64,000 bases of DNA, taken from positions 1 through 64,000 of the forward strand of contig JAGKWY010000049.1 of assembly GCA_021151625.1 (NCBI GenBank). Reading direction: 5' to 3'. A model generated the notes under the pieces. It was given only the letters and a program-made list of their open reading frames with translations. It had not been told where the DNA came from and did no database searches. The number at the start of each line of letters is the position of its first letter. Position 1 is the stretch's first letter. The stretch comes from Gammaproteobacteria bacterium (GTDB lineage Bacteria; Pseudomonadota; Gammaproteobacteria; Pseudomonadales; Cellvibrionaceae). The translations under genes and the position numbers were made by a program. Below, piece by piece: positions 43,384 through 51,765 of this stretch.

Positions 43384-43813
43384 GGAAACACTTCCTTAAA
43401 CGGGATTAGAAAATAAATAGAAATAAAATGAGGTACCACAACAGCAGAATTGCAATGCTTATACCAAATTTTATTTAAAGGCTTATTGATTAAAAGATGC
43501 ACGAAACATCAGAAAACCAATGCAATAATCGGAAAAAGTCTTCGCATAAGAATTTTTACTGTACAAATTTGAACAGCGACATTTAGCAAAAGAAACAATC
43601 AACTGTGGAAAATCTGACTCATCAAGGTGGTTGGAATACCTGGCAACAAAACCGGGAATACAATGACAGTAGCTGCAATAAAAAATGCCTCGTCGATAAT
43701 ATCGGCGAGGCATTTTATAGTAGGAAACAAAATCCCTTTAACGAACCCGGCTCTCCTTAGCTCGATGAATACAATAATTCTGTAACCGCGCTAACTCCAA
43801 CTGAACAAACGTA
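43384..43813. other. Intergenic region, one terminator and no gene
   Basis: About 430 nt between two minus-strand genes. Short open frames here are not supported. It holds the terminator of the haloperoxidase-like gene (43682-43716) and should carry the promoter of the rhodanese-fold gene near 43400-43480. Confidence 0.5.
43682..43716 (-). terminator. Rho-independent terminator of the haloperoxidase-like gene
   Basis: AAAATGCCTCG at 43682-43692 and CGAGGCATTTT at 43706-43716, extended inward by about five further pairs; on the minus strand a run of T follows. It is about 100 nt past the stop at 43814. Confidence 0.9.
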
Positions 43814-45418
43814 CTAAACAGTTATCTTTGTTCCATCAAAGCGGGTAAAGCTGTAGCCCGCAAAAGTTTCGTTGTAGGTAAAGCGTTGGTCACGCAACAA
43901 ACTGATTGCCAATGCCTCACCCAGTGCGTGCGAAGCAGAAATATCTGCACGCGTATGGAAACCATTAAAGTTACGCCCGAAGCCAACGTTGTTGACCAGC
44001 TTATTAAGCTCACCGCCCAAGGTTAAGGGTTCGCCATCCCAGGGAATTAATTTAGTAGGGTCGGCTGGATCTACCTGGACCGGATTGGGAATCACATAGC
44101 TCTCATCAAAAAATGCTTTTAACAGGGTCACTGGCGTAGCCGCTGAAATGGTTGCACCACTCGGGTAGCCGGGGTGCGTAGGCGCACCGGTATTATTCGC
44201 CAGTGGCAATAAATAACTGCCATTGGCAGCAAAGGTGCGAGCTACTGCATCCGATTCAAGTACATCGCGGTGAAGCGGATAACTCGCACCTTTGGCCAAC
44301 ACTTTGTGCACGCGCGCAAGCCAGGCCAGGTCACGACCATTAATAATATGCCTGCGCCCTGCTTCGCTGGTAACGTTTCTGCCAGTACTAATGCCATTGC
44401 GAATTTTTAACCATTCATCAAAGGTGGTACCAAAGCTTTCACCTGCAGTTTGAATCGGGCGCAATTGCGGCTGCGCCGCAAAAGTTCCCCAGGCGGGTAC
44501 CGGGCGCAATAAAAATTGTGAAATATAAGGGCCTTTTAACGTGTCCGGCGGAACCACATATTTGCCTTTTTTACCGCTGCGATCTGCCTGGTAATCCACA
44601 TAGAGTGCAGTGCTGCGAAATAAAGTTTCCGGAGTAACCTGACCATTAATTTTTGGTCCGCGATATTCCGGTAAACGATTTAATTCTGCCACCGCCGCCA
44701 ACACCAAAGGGTTGCTGGTAGTGTTGCGATACTCGCTAAAAGGCACATCGCGCAACAGCGCTTGCCAATAAATTTCTATATGTTCAGCAGCAAGTGCGGC
44801 ACTATCCAAACGCTCCGCCACAGGAATTGCCAGTTGCGCGTTACTTACTCCCTCCAACGCAGTCGTTAACGGCCCTTGTGGATCAGCCAGCTTTGCTGTA
44901 CCGCCTAAAATAATTTTTTCAAAATCTTCATGTTTGCGCGTTTGCAATGCCTTTAAAAAAGAAGCGTAGGATTCAGGATCGACATGACCATCGGCATCAT
45001 GCTTTAAACCTTTAGTAGAAGTACCAATTTTATTGGGATAGCGAGCTTCATCACCGTTATTGGGATGAGGGGGAATATCTACATCATACTCAAGCTCTGC
45101 CGCTTTCAGGCGTGCTTTGTAGGATTTTTTGGTTAAGGTTTTTGCGTGCAGGGTTCCATACTGATCATCGCGATAAAAATCCGAATAATCGCGACCACTA
45201 GTAGACCTTTCATTGTCACCCTCCTTTTCGTGCGCACCAGCAACACTCGCAAGCAGCGGGGCGGCCACGCCAGCAGTAGTTATCAAACTCGCTCTACCAA
45301 GCAATGCACGGCGGCTCACACCATGATTAGCAGTACTGGAATTTTCTAACTGATTTTTTTCATTTGCAGAATTAACATTAATAGCTACTTGTTGATCTGA
45401 ACCCGTAATAACAGACAT
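43814..45418 (-). CDS. Vanadium-haloperoxidase-like exported protein with altered active site
   Basis: 534 residues. A long polar leader precedes a twin-arginine signal (SRRALLGRASLITTAGVAAP). The fold is that of the PAP2/vanadium haloperoxidase group: GPYISQFLLRPVPAWG, then THPGYPSGATISAAT and GFGRNFNGFHTRADISASHA. The last block keeps the arginine and the vanadate-ligating histidine at six-residue spacing. The second block lacks the histidine of PSGHA(T): it reads PSGAT, most simply a one-codon loss, so the acid-base residue is missing; the K-x6-RP motif is also not evident. Haloperoxidase or phosphatase activity is therefore doubtful. ATG 45418 has GGAGAAA about 6 nt upstream; the frame extends upstream without support. 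Confidence 0.8.
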   Translation of the reverse strand: MSVITGSDQQVAINVNSANEKNQLENSSTANHGVSRRALLGRASLITTAGVAAPLLASVAGAHEKEGDNERSTSGRDYSDFYRDDQYGTLHAKTLTKKSYKARLKAAELEYDVDIPPHPNNGDEARYPNKIGTSTKGLKHDADGHVDPESYASFLKALQTRKHEDFEKIILGGTAKLADPQGPLTTALEGVSNAQLAIPVAERLDSAALAAEHIEIYWQALLRDVPFSEYRNTTSNPLVLAAVAELNRLPEYRGPKINGQVTPETLFRSTALYVDYQADRSGKKGKYVVPPDTLKGPYISQFLLRPVPAWGTFAAQPQLRPIQTAGESFGTTFDEWLKIRNGISTGRNVTSEAGRRHIINGRDLAWLARVHKVLAKGASYPLHRDVLESDAVARTFAANGSYLLPLANNTGAPTHPGYPSGATISAATPVTLLKAFFDESYVIPNPVQVDPADPTKLIPWDGEPLTLGGELNKLVNNVGFGRNFNGFHTRADISASHALGEALAISLLRDQRFTYNETFAGYSFTRFDGTKITV

Positions 45419-45814
45419 AGCGTTTCTCCAATGATTTAAGCAATGAATGGCTACGAAATTTCGAAACTTTAACCAGCACTTATTTACAGCCAGAATCACT
45501 GGCACACTTCGCTTAACGCAAAGCCTGTACCAACTAAATAATTCATTGAAAGAAAAGGAAAAATTAGATTTATAAAAAATATCTGTACAAAAACCTGCAG
45601 AAAAATCTGATGATAAAATATCAATAGTGTTTACTTTGCTAAATATTTGTATGGATAACGACAATGATTATTGCGACAGCTATTAAGCGTTAAGGTAAGT
45701 AGTAATCGTTGCCAACTTAGTGCTATTTGGTTAACGTAGCGCCATAAAATCAACACCAGGAATAATCGGCAAAATAATCAGATTCTGAAAAATTTATTAT
45801 TCAACGGAGACACT
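45419..45814. promoter_or_regulatory. Divergent intergenic region
   Basis: About 395 AT-rich nt between the haloperoxidase-like gene (minus) and the GlcG/HbpS gene (plus). Both promoters must lie here. No gene and no notable repeat seen. Confidence 0.4.
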
Positions 45815-46303
45815 ATGCACATTAAAAAGACGTTAATGACCTTGCTGATGGGAACTGCAGTAGTTTTTTCAGCCAGCAGCTTTGCCCAAACCCTCACCTA
45901 TGGTGCCCCGATTACACTGGATGCCGCAAAAAAAATTGCCGCAGGAGCCGCCACTGAAGCAAAGAAGCAAAATCTCACGGTTGTTATCAGCATTGTGGAT
46001 TCCAGCGGTACACTCACCTATCTGGAAAAACTGGATGGAACACAGATTGCCAGTGTGGATGTAGCAATTGGCAAGGCGCGCACCGCCAATAACTTCAAAC
46101 GCCCTACCAAAGTATTTGAAGATGGTGTAGCCGGTGGCCGCAACGTACTGCTGAGTTTGCCGGAAGGAACTTTATTAATAGAAGGTGGCTTGCCGATTGT
46201 GGTGGATAACAAGATTATCGGAGCCATTGGGGTAAGTGGTGCAAACTCACAGCAGGATGGACAAATCGCCGAAGCAGGCTTGGCAACCTTGAAAACGAAA
46301 TAA
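45815..46303 (+). CDS. Exported GlcG/HbpS-family protein
   Basis: 162 residues, signal peptide ending SSFAQ. ITLDAAKKIAAGAATEAKKQ, VVISIVDSSGTL, IAIGKARTA-like VDVAIGKARTANNFKRPT and GAIGVSGANSQQDGQIAEAG are the family pattern (GlcG/HbpS), a heme- or cofactor-binding profilin-like fold. GGAG lies 7 nt before ATG. Such proteins are often encoded near extracellular oxidoreductases; here it is divergent from the haloperoxidase-like gene. Periplasmic small-molecule binding is inference from the family. Confidence 0.88.
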   Translation: MHIKKTLMTLLMGTAVVFSASSFAQTLTYGAPITLDAAKKIAAGAATEAKKQNLTVVISIVDSSGTLTYLEKLDGTQIASVDVAIGKARTANNFKRPTKVFEDGVAGGRNVLLSLPEGTLLIEGGLPIVVDNKIIGAIGVSGANSQQDGQIAEAGLATLKTK

Positions 46304-46344
46304 ATGGTTTAAAGCTAAATAGGCATTTTATTCCGCGAGATTTA

Positions 46345-46367
46345 TCAGGCCGGGGCTCCCGGCCTGA
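46345..46367. terminator. Hairpin between convergent genes
   Basis: TCAGGCCGGG at 46345-46354 and CCCGGCCTGA at 46358-46367 with a 3-nt loop, between the GlcG/HbpS gene and the dehydrogenase-like gene. Very stable stem, weak U-tract. Confidence 0.65.
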
Positions 46368-46391
46368 ATCATTCCCTCGCCCTTCGCTCAG

Positions 46392-47528
46392 TTATTTTCC
46401 TTTATAAGCAATTCGATAAATCACATTGGCGTAATCGTCAGACACTAATAGCGAGCCGTCAGGCAACTGCAACAGATCTACTGGTCTACCCCATACACTG
46501 TCATCACTATTTAACCAACCCTCAGCGAATACCTTATAGGTTGGAGCTTCTCCCGTTTTAACTGCAGTATTCACCGTCACTAATTTATAACCTGATTTTT
46601 TGGTGCGATTCCATGAGCCATGGTGCGCAATAAATGCCTGGTTGCGGTATTCAGCAGGAAAAGAGGATCCCGTATAAAAGCGGATACCCAACGCCGCCGA
46701 ATGGGCCTGGAATTTAACTTCTGGCGGCGTGAATTCATTGCACTTACGCTTGCTGCCAAATTCCGGATCGGGAATATCACCGCCGTGGCAATAGGGATAA
46801 CCAAAATGCTGCCCGGCTTTGCTTACTTTATTTAATTCTTCCGGTGGAATATCATCACCCAGATGATCGCGACCATTTTCGGTAAACCACAGCTCACCGG
46901 TTTGCGGATGCCAATCAAAACCCACCGTGTTGCGAATTCCGCGCGCGAATAATTCCGGCTTTGAATTGCGCTTATCTACATCAATACGAGTGATGCTGGC
47001 ATAGGGTTCGCCCGGTTCACAAATATTACAGGGCGCTCCAACAGGTACGTAAAGTAAACCATCGGGACCGAAGCGAATAAATTTCCAACCGTGCGCGTTA
47101 TCGCTTGGATATTGATCGTTTACTACTGTCGGTTTGGGGGGATTATCCAGATTTGCCTCAATATTGTCGTAGCGCAAGATACGATTCACTTCGGCAACAT
47201 AAAGCGCCCCCTTGCGAAAAGCCACACCATTAGGGCGATTAAGCCCCGAAGCAATAGTGATCACCTTCTGTGCCTTAACACCATCGTGTTTAATGGCGTA
47301 CACCTTGCCTTCATTGCGAGTACTTACAAACAAGGTTTGTGCATCACTTAATACCAGTGAGCGCGCGTTGGTGACATTTTCAGCAAAGATACTGATTTCA
47401 AAACCCGGTGGTAATTTGATATTTTGCAACGGCAACTCTGCATTTGCACCGGAGATAATACCTGCTGCCAAATAAATCCCCCCAAAGCTTATTTGACATA
47501 ACCGTAAATATTTATTGAGCGACTGCAT
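46392..47528 (-). CDS. PQQ-type sorbosone/glucose dehydrogenase-like beta-propeller
   Basis: 378 residues, signal peptide ending GANA. LPPGFEISIFAENVTNARSL, GLNRPNGVAFRKGALYVAEV, ARGIRNTVGFDWHPQTGELW, FTENGRDHLGDDIPPEELN and HGSWNRT are characteristic of the soluble quinoprotein glucose/L-sorbosone dehydrogenase propeller; the histidine and arginine of RNTVGFDWHP-ENGRDH are the usual PQQ-contacting and calcium-near region. A CNICEPGEP insertion adds two cysteines. The start is ATG 47528 with GGAG 6 nt upstream. Likely periplasmic, passing electrons to the respiratory chain; sugar or aldose substrate unknown. Confidence 0.85.
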   Translation of the reverse strand: MQSLNKYLRLCQISFGGIYLAAGIISGANAELPLQNIKLPPGFEISIFAENVTNARSLVLSDAQTLFVSTRNEGKVYAIKHDGVKAQKVITIASGLNRPNGVAFRKGALYVAEVNRILRYDNIEANLDNPPKPTVVNDQYPSDNAHGWKFIRFGPDGLLYVPVGAPCNICEPGEPYASITRIDVDKRNSKPELFARGIRNTVGFDWHPQTGELWFTENGRDHLGDDIPPEELNKVSKAGQHFGYPYCHGGDIPDPEFGSKRKCNEFTPPEVKFQAHSAALGIRFYTGSSFPAEYRNQAFIAHHGSWNRTKKSGYKLVTVNTAVKTGEAPTYKVFAEGWLNSDDSVWGRPVDLLQLPDGSLLVSDDYANVIYRIAYKGK

Positions 47529-47786
47529 CCCCAACTCCGTCCTGTATGTAAATGAATCCGGGTCATCAACGATCCGAAGAATTCAAAGCACAGCAAACTT
47601 TATGCCGAGAGAAATATTATTCATTCAGATTCAAGCCCGGCGGGAGACCAGGCTTACATTGCACAACAGAATTATCGGTTAAGAGATTCTCATGCACAAA
47701 AACCAACATACATCTTGTATAAATATCAACACCGGCATTAAGTGATCCGACAACGAGCTGTGGTGATACGGGATGGCAAGTCGTAT

Positions 47787-48728
47787 TTACCTGGCAGTAT
47801 TTTGAATAAGTTCAAACATAAATCGTTGCACCAGAGGAATACACTCCGGGCATAATTCCGGTTCAGCCGTGTCGTTATGGGCACCACCGCGAACAACCTG
47901 TAATTCACTTGCCAGACCAACTTTTTTCGCTTGTTCATGAATGGGAATGGAACCATACCCGCCAAAGCTGGCTGTTCCTATAGACACAACTTTATCCTGA
48001 TCACCATGAATACTCAGCAAGGGCGGTTCACCAGCATCAAGAATAGATAAATCGGTTAGCAAACCGGATAAATTAATAACGCCACGAATCAATGCGTCCG
48101 GCTTGTCCTTTGCTTTACCGTCATCTAACCCGCCGTTATTTTTCAAGGCCGCAGTCATAAATTTATCCAACTCATCATTGGTACTAATATAGGCAGTATG
48201 CATGGAAGTAATTGCTCCTGCAGAATGACCACCAATAAAAATATTTTTCGTATCTATGCGGTAGCGATTTTCGCCTTGCGCATCCTTCACAAAAAATTTA
48301 ATGGCTGCTTTCTGGTCAGCTACCGCTTTAAACAGAGCATCGCTGTAAGACTCGGGTGAGTTGATCGCGCTAGCCAACCGGTAGCGGTTGATAGCAACCA
48401 CATACCCGGCACGTGCCATTTGTGCACCAAACACATCCATCCAATTATCCCCATGCTGTACAAAGCCACCGCCAGGAGTCAGGATAAACAAAACCCGTTT
48501 GGCAGCAGTATCCCCTTTGGGCTCGAATATACGCAACTTAAGCTGTTCATTCTTTCCTGCGCTATTCATTTTCTCGCTGTATACAATATTGCCAGTACGC
48601 AGGGTATCTTCAAATACACTATTCAAATAGCGACGATTTTTGGGGCTTTCATCGTTTTGGGCATTTGCAGAAAAAATTGTCAGTAAATGAACGAATAAGA
48701 CTACGGCAGCGATACATGTTCTTTTCAA
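47787..48728 (-). CDS. Exported alpha/beta hydrolase (esterase-like)
   Basis: 313 residues, signal peptide ending SANA. FILTPGGGFVQHGD is a variant of the HGGGF oxyanion motif, FIGGHSAGAITSMH contains the nucleophile serine in G-x-S-x-G, SIHGDQDKVV supplies the aspartate and VVRGGAHNDTAEPE the histidine, so the triad is complete. CPECIPL near the end is a CxxC pair. The start is TTG 48728, with a strong AAGGAG 8 nt upstream. It sits downstream of the SGNH hydrolase on the same strand by about 115 nt. Ester substrate unknown. Confidence 0.85.
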   Translation of the reverse strand: MKRTCIAAVVLFVHLLTIFSANAQNDESPKNRRYLNSVFEDTLRTGNIVYSEKMNSAGKNEQLKLRIFEPKGDTAAKRVLFILTPGGGFVQHGDNWMDVFGAQMARAGYVVAINRYRLASAINSPESYSDALFKAVADQKAAIKFFVKDAQGENRYRIDTKNIFIGGHSAGAITSMHTAYISTNDELDKFMTAALKNNGGLDDGKAKDKPDALIRGVINLSGLLTDLSILDAGEPPLLSIHGDQDKVVSIGTASFGGYGSIPIHEQAKKVGLASELQVVRGGAHNDTAEPELCPECIPLVQRFMFELIQNTAR

Positions 48729-48843
48729 TTAATAAACTCCTTGTGATATTTTTAAATTAAGTAATTTACAAAACATTCGGGGTAACCCTGAAGTTACCCC
48801 GATTTCAATATCATTTGGCAGCACGCGATCAATTACTTGTTAA

Positions 48844-50094
48844 CTATTCACCAAATAACGCCAGATCAATTGCATTCGCCATCAGCTGATTACCCGCATC
48901 ATTGGGATGAATACCATCAACCGTATAGATAGGCCAAAAACTGGTTGGATCAGCGGGATCTTTTACCACTTTATCAAAATCAATAACACCATCAAATGCC
49001 CCACTGGTGCGAATCCAGCGATTTACCGCCTTGCGGGTTGCCTCATTTTCCTCAGTATAAACGCCAAAAATACTGTGGTTGAATGGTGTAATAGTAGCGC
49101 CGTAGATTTTTAACCCTTGAGCCCGAGCACGTTCAATCAATTGTTTTAATCCGACAATAATGTCGCTGGCCGTAGCTATTTCAGCGGTGTTTCCGGTAAA
49201 GGTGGGCGAGATAATGTCCACCAGTCCCAAAGCGACAATAACATGAGTTGCAGCTGTAACAGCGAGCACATCGCGATCAAAGCGTGCAGATGCGTTAGGC
49301 CCGCAGCCATCTCGCAAGGTACGATTGCAACCTATTCCCTGATTAACCACAGACAACTTTTGCGTGCTGTAGTTGGCATTCAAGCGCGAAAATAAAAAAC
49401 CCGGCCAATGGGTTGATGTAGCGCTGGATGTGACCGAATCACCAAAGGCCACAATAACGCCGGAGCTTTTTCGTGCAGAGACTTCAACAGCGGAAAGAAA
49501 ATAGCTGGGTGCAACCGGATCAACACTGGGCAAATTGAGCGCACCGACAAAATTACCTGCGCCAGTAATATAAGTATTCTTATTAATGCCGTCCACATAG
49601 GTGGCAGGCCCGGTATTGCCTGGAAAATAAATGCTCACTGAAAGTGCTGCTTGTGTCGCCACTACAAGATCGATTGGATCACTAAGCGCAACTGCACCGG
49701 CGGGAATGTTGATCGTTGGTAATCCACTGAATTTCAGTAACCGGCTGGAACCAGGAACAATCGCTGCGCCCGACGCTTGAATGGCGATTTGCGCTGCACC
49801 AATTTTTAATGGTTGCTGTCCAAATGCATTGGAAATACGAATACGAAAACGTTGGCCGCCTGTACTTATTTGAAGCACTTGCCTGATAGTCTGGTTTTCA
49901 AAAATGTTTGTTTTTTCGGCGGAGGCAGTGGATGGCTTGGTCCAGGTCGCCACCCACTGCTCGCGATAGCGATCGCGCAAAGAATCCTGATACTGCAATG
50001 AGTCGTCAGTTAATTCCACAGCATTTGTCATCATGCAGAAAGTGGATAGTAAAAGCCCTGTGAACAGGCGGATTTTTTTCGTTAATGTGCTCAT
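48844..50094 (-). CDS. Exported SGNH/GDSL hydrolase
   Basis: 416 residues, signal peptide ending MTNA. After an N-terminal beta-rich part (FRIRISNAFGQQPLKIGAAQ) the hydrolase core shows VIVAFGDSVTSS (GDS nucleophile), QGIGCNRTLRDG (block II glycine), VIVALGLVDI (block III, with leucine-valine-aspartate in place of the usual GxND) and VDGIHPNDAG (aspartate-histidine). These features match rhamnogalacturonan or xylan acetylesterase-like GDSL enzymes. The frame opens at 50277, but ATG 50094 has GAGGG 9-10 nt upstream and starts the signal peptide. Divergent from the MocR regulator. Confidence 0.85.
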   Translation of the reverse strand: MSTLTKKIRLFTGLLLSTFCMMTNAVELTDDSLQYQDSLRDRYREQWVATWTKPSTASAEKTNIFENQTIRQVLQISTGGQRFRIRISNAFGQQPLKIGAAQIAIQASGAAIVPGSSRLLKFSGLPTINIPAGAVALSDPIDLVVATQAALSVSIYFPGNTGPATYVDGINKNTYITGAGNFVGALNLPSVDPVAPSYFLSAVEVSARKSSGVIVAFGDSVTSSATSTHWPGFLFSRLNANYSTQKLSVVNQGIGCNRTLRDGCGPNASARFDRDVLAVTAATHVIVALGLVDIISPTFTGNTAEIATASDIIVGLKQLIERARAQGLKIYGATITPFNHSIFGVYTEENEATRKAVNRWIRTSGAFDGVIDFDKVVKDPADPTSFWPIYTVDGIHPNDAGNQLMANAIDLALFGE

Positions 50095-50227
50095 AGTTGA
50101 TGTCCCTCGGAGAGAAATTATTGAAAAATTTGCATGACCAAACCCGTAGCAATTTCCCATCGCCATTGAGTTGACCCAGCCTCCCACGTATATTGGCGAT
50201 GCAAAAGAACCAGTCGTTGGAATTTTT

Positions 50228-51673
50228 ATGGAACCAGTTTTTGCATTGGGGCTTGGTGTAGCGCGAGACTCCGGCAATCTCGTCGCGCAAATTTACAATC
50301 AACTCAGCAAAGCAATTTTGCAAGGGCGATTGGCATCAGGCACAGCAATTCCCTCTAGCCGGTTACTGGCGCAGCATTTGAACGTGTCGCGCAATACAGT
50401 TTTGCAAGCTTATTCACGTTTGCAAAGTGAAGGATTACTCATTACCAAAGCAGGTAGTAAAACCCTGGTCGCCGATATAACCACTACCCTGCCCAATTCA
50501 ACATTGGCTGCGAATTTAGCCGGAATGATTAGGCCACAGTGGCAGAACACATCGCTTTTTGCACAACCCGGCACATCAATAATTGAATTCAATTTTTCAA
50601 TCGGGCTAGCCGATACCAGCCTATTTCCCTTTGAAATCTGGCGTCGCACTATTAATCGCCAGTATCGAAAAATGGAAACGCGCACCATGGAACCTGGTCA
50701 CCCTGCCGGCCAGCCGCTATTGCGTAACATGATTGCAAAATTTATTTCACAATCGCGCGCAGTTAGCTGTAGCCCCGAAAATATTTTTGTCACCAGCGGC
50801 GCACAACAAGCCTATGTACTGCTCGCACAATTGTTCATTAAATCCGGTGAAACTTGTGTAGCGATTGAATCCCCCGGCTACCCAATGGCACGGCGCGCAT
50901 TTGCAGCTGCAGGCGCAATCATTGTGGATGTTCCCGTCGATGAGGAGGGGTTGATTGTTGAGGCAATTCCGGCGGCTGCAAAAATCGTGTTTGTCACACC
51001 GACCCATCAATTCCCCACCGCTGTTCCCATGTCGATTGAGCGACGCACAACGCTGTTAAAACTCGCCCGGCAGCGCGACATGATTATTATTGAAGATGAC
51101 TACGACAGTGAGTTTCGCATCGGCTCTCACCCTATAGATGCATTGCAAACACTGGATACCGATGGGCGTGTCTTTTACGTTGGAACATTTTCAAAATGTA
51201 TGTTCTTTGACATTCGCACAGGCTTTATTGCCACACCGGAATGGGCCATCCCCTTTCTAGCTAACGCTCGCCAGGCACTGGACTGGCGCAACCCGCTTAC
51301 CACCCAACTGGCGCTCGCTGAATTTATGCAAACCGGCGAGTTGCGCCGGCATATTGCACGCATGACCCCAATTTATGAACGGCGCTATAGCGCGATAGTT
51401 GCAGCCGTCCACCAGCATGCGCAGGGAATTCTAACTCCAGGAGTAATGCGTGCCGGCCTGCACCTCACACTGAATTTAAATAAACACTATGCAGCGCAAG
51501 AGGTCTGTAACAAAGCACTACAGCGGGGAGTAAAGATACATTGCGGAAACGAATTTAGCGTGACGGATAAGATCCCCAATCAGTTGATGCTGGGTTTGGG
51601 ACGAATATCGCAACAGGCTATTGAGCCGGCGATAAAGCGATTAGTGAGCTGTATTGTCGATAAAGGCAACTGA
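50228..51673 (+). CDS. MocR/PdxR-type GntR-aminotransferase regulator
   Basis: 481 residues. Residues ~10-80 form a GntR winged helix (LVAQIYNQLSKAILQGRLAS, SRLLAQHLNVSRNTVLQAYS, RLQSEGLLI), followed by a type I aminotransferase domain with HPAGQPLLRNMIAKF, VTSGAQQAYVLLAQL, IIIEDDYDSEFRI and YVGTFSKCMFFDIRTGF, where the lysine of FSK is the PLP Schiff base. MocR proteins bind PLP and control vitamin B6, GABA or taurine genes; here the divergent SGNH hydrolase is the obvious candidate target. The frame opens at 50171; ATG 50228 has a GGA 6 nt upstream. Confidence 0.9.
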   Translation: MEPVFALGLGVARDSGNLVAQIYNQLSKAILQGRLASGTAIPSSRLLAQHLNVSRNTVLQAYSRLQSEGLLITKAGSKTLVADITTTLPNSTLAANLAGMIRPQWQNTSLFAQPGTSIIEFNFSIGLADTSLFPFEIWRRTINRQYRKMETRTMEPGHPAGQPLLRNMIAKFISQSRAVSCSPENIFVTSGAQQAYVLLAQLFIKSGETCVAIESPGYPMARRAFAAAGAIIVDVPVDEEGLIVEAIPAAAKIVFVTPTHQFPTAVPMSIERRTTLLKLARQRDMIIIEDDYDSEFRIGSHPIDALQTLDTDGRVFYVGTFSKCMFFDIRTGFIATPEWAIPFLANARQALDWRNPLTTQLALAEFMQTGELRRHIARMTPIYERRYSAIVAAVHQHAQGILTPGVMRAGLHLTLNLNKHYAAQEVCNKALQRGVKIHCGNEFSVTDKIPNQLMLGLGRISQQAIEPAIKRLVSCIVDKGN

Positions 51674-51711
51674 ACTGTGCAGTAATATTTTTAATTTCTA
51701 TTAAAGATTGG

Positions 51712-51742
51712 TTACTGCCCGCCACTCATAAACAGGCAGTAA
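51712..51742 (+). terminator. Hairpin between convergent genes
   Basis: TTACTGCC at 51712-51719 and GGCAGTAA at 51735-51742, 15-nt loop, followed by TTTTAAAA. It lies between the MocR gene and the glycosidase-like gene. Confidence 0.6.
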
Positions 51743-51765
51743 TTTTAAAAAAATCGCCCTTGCAG

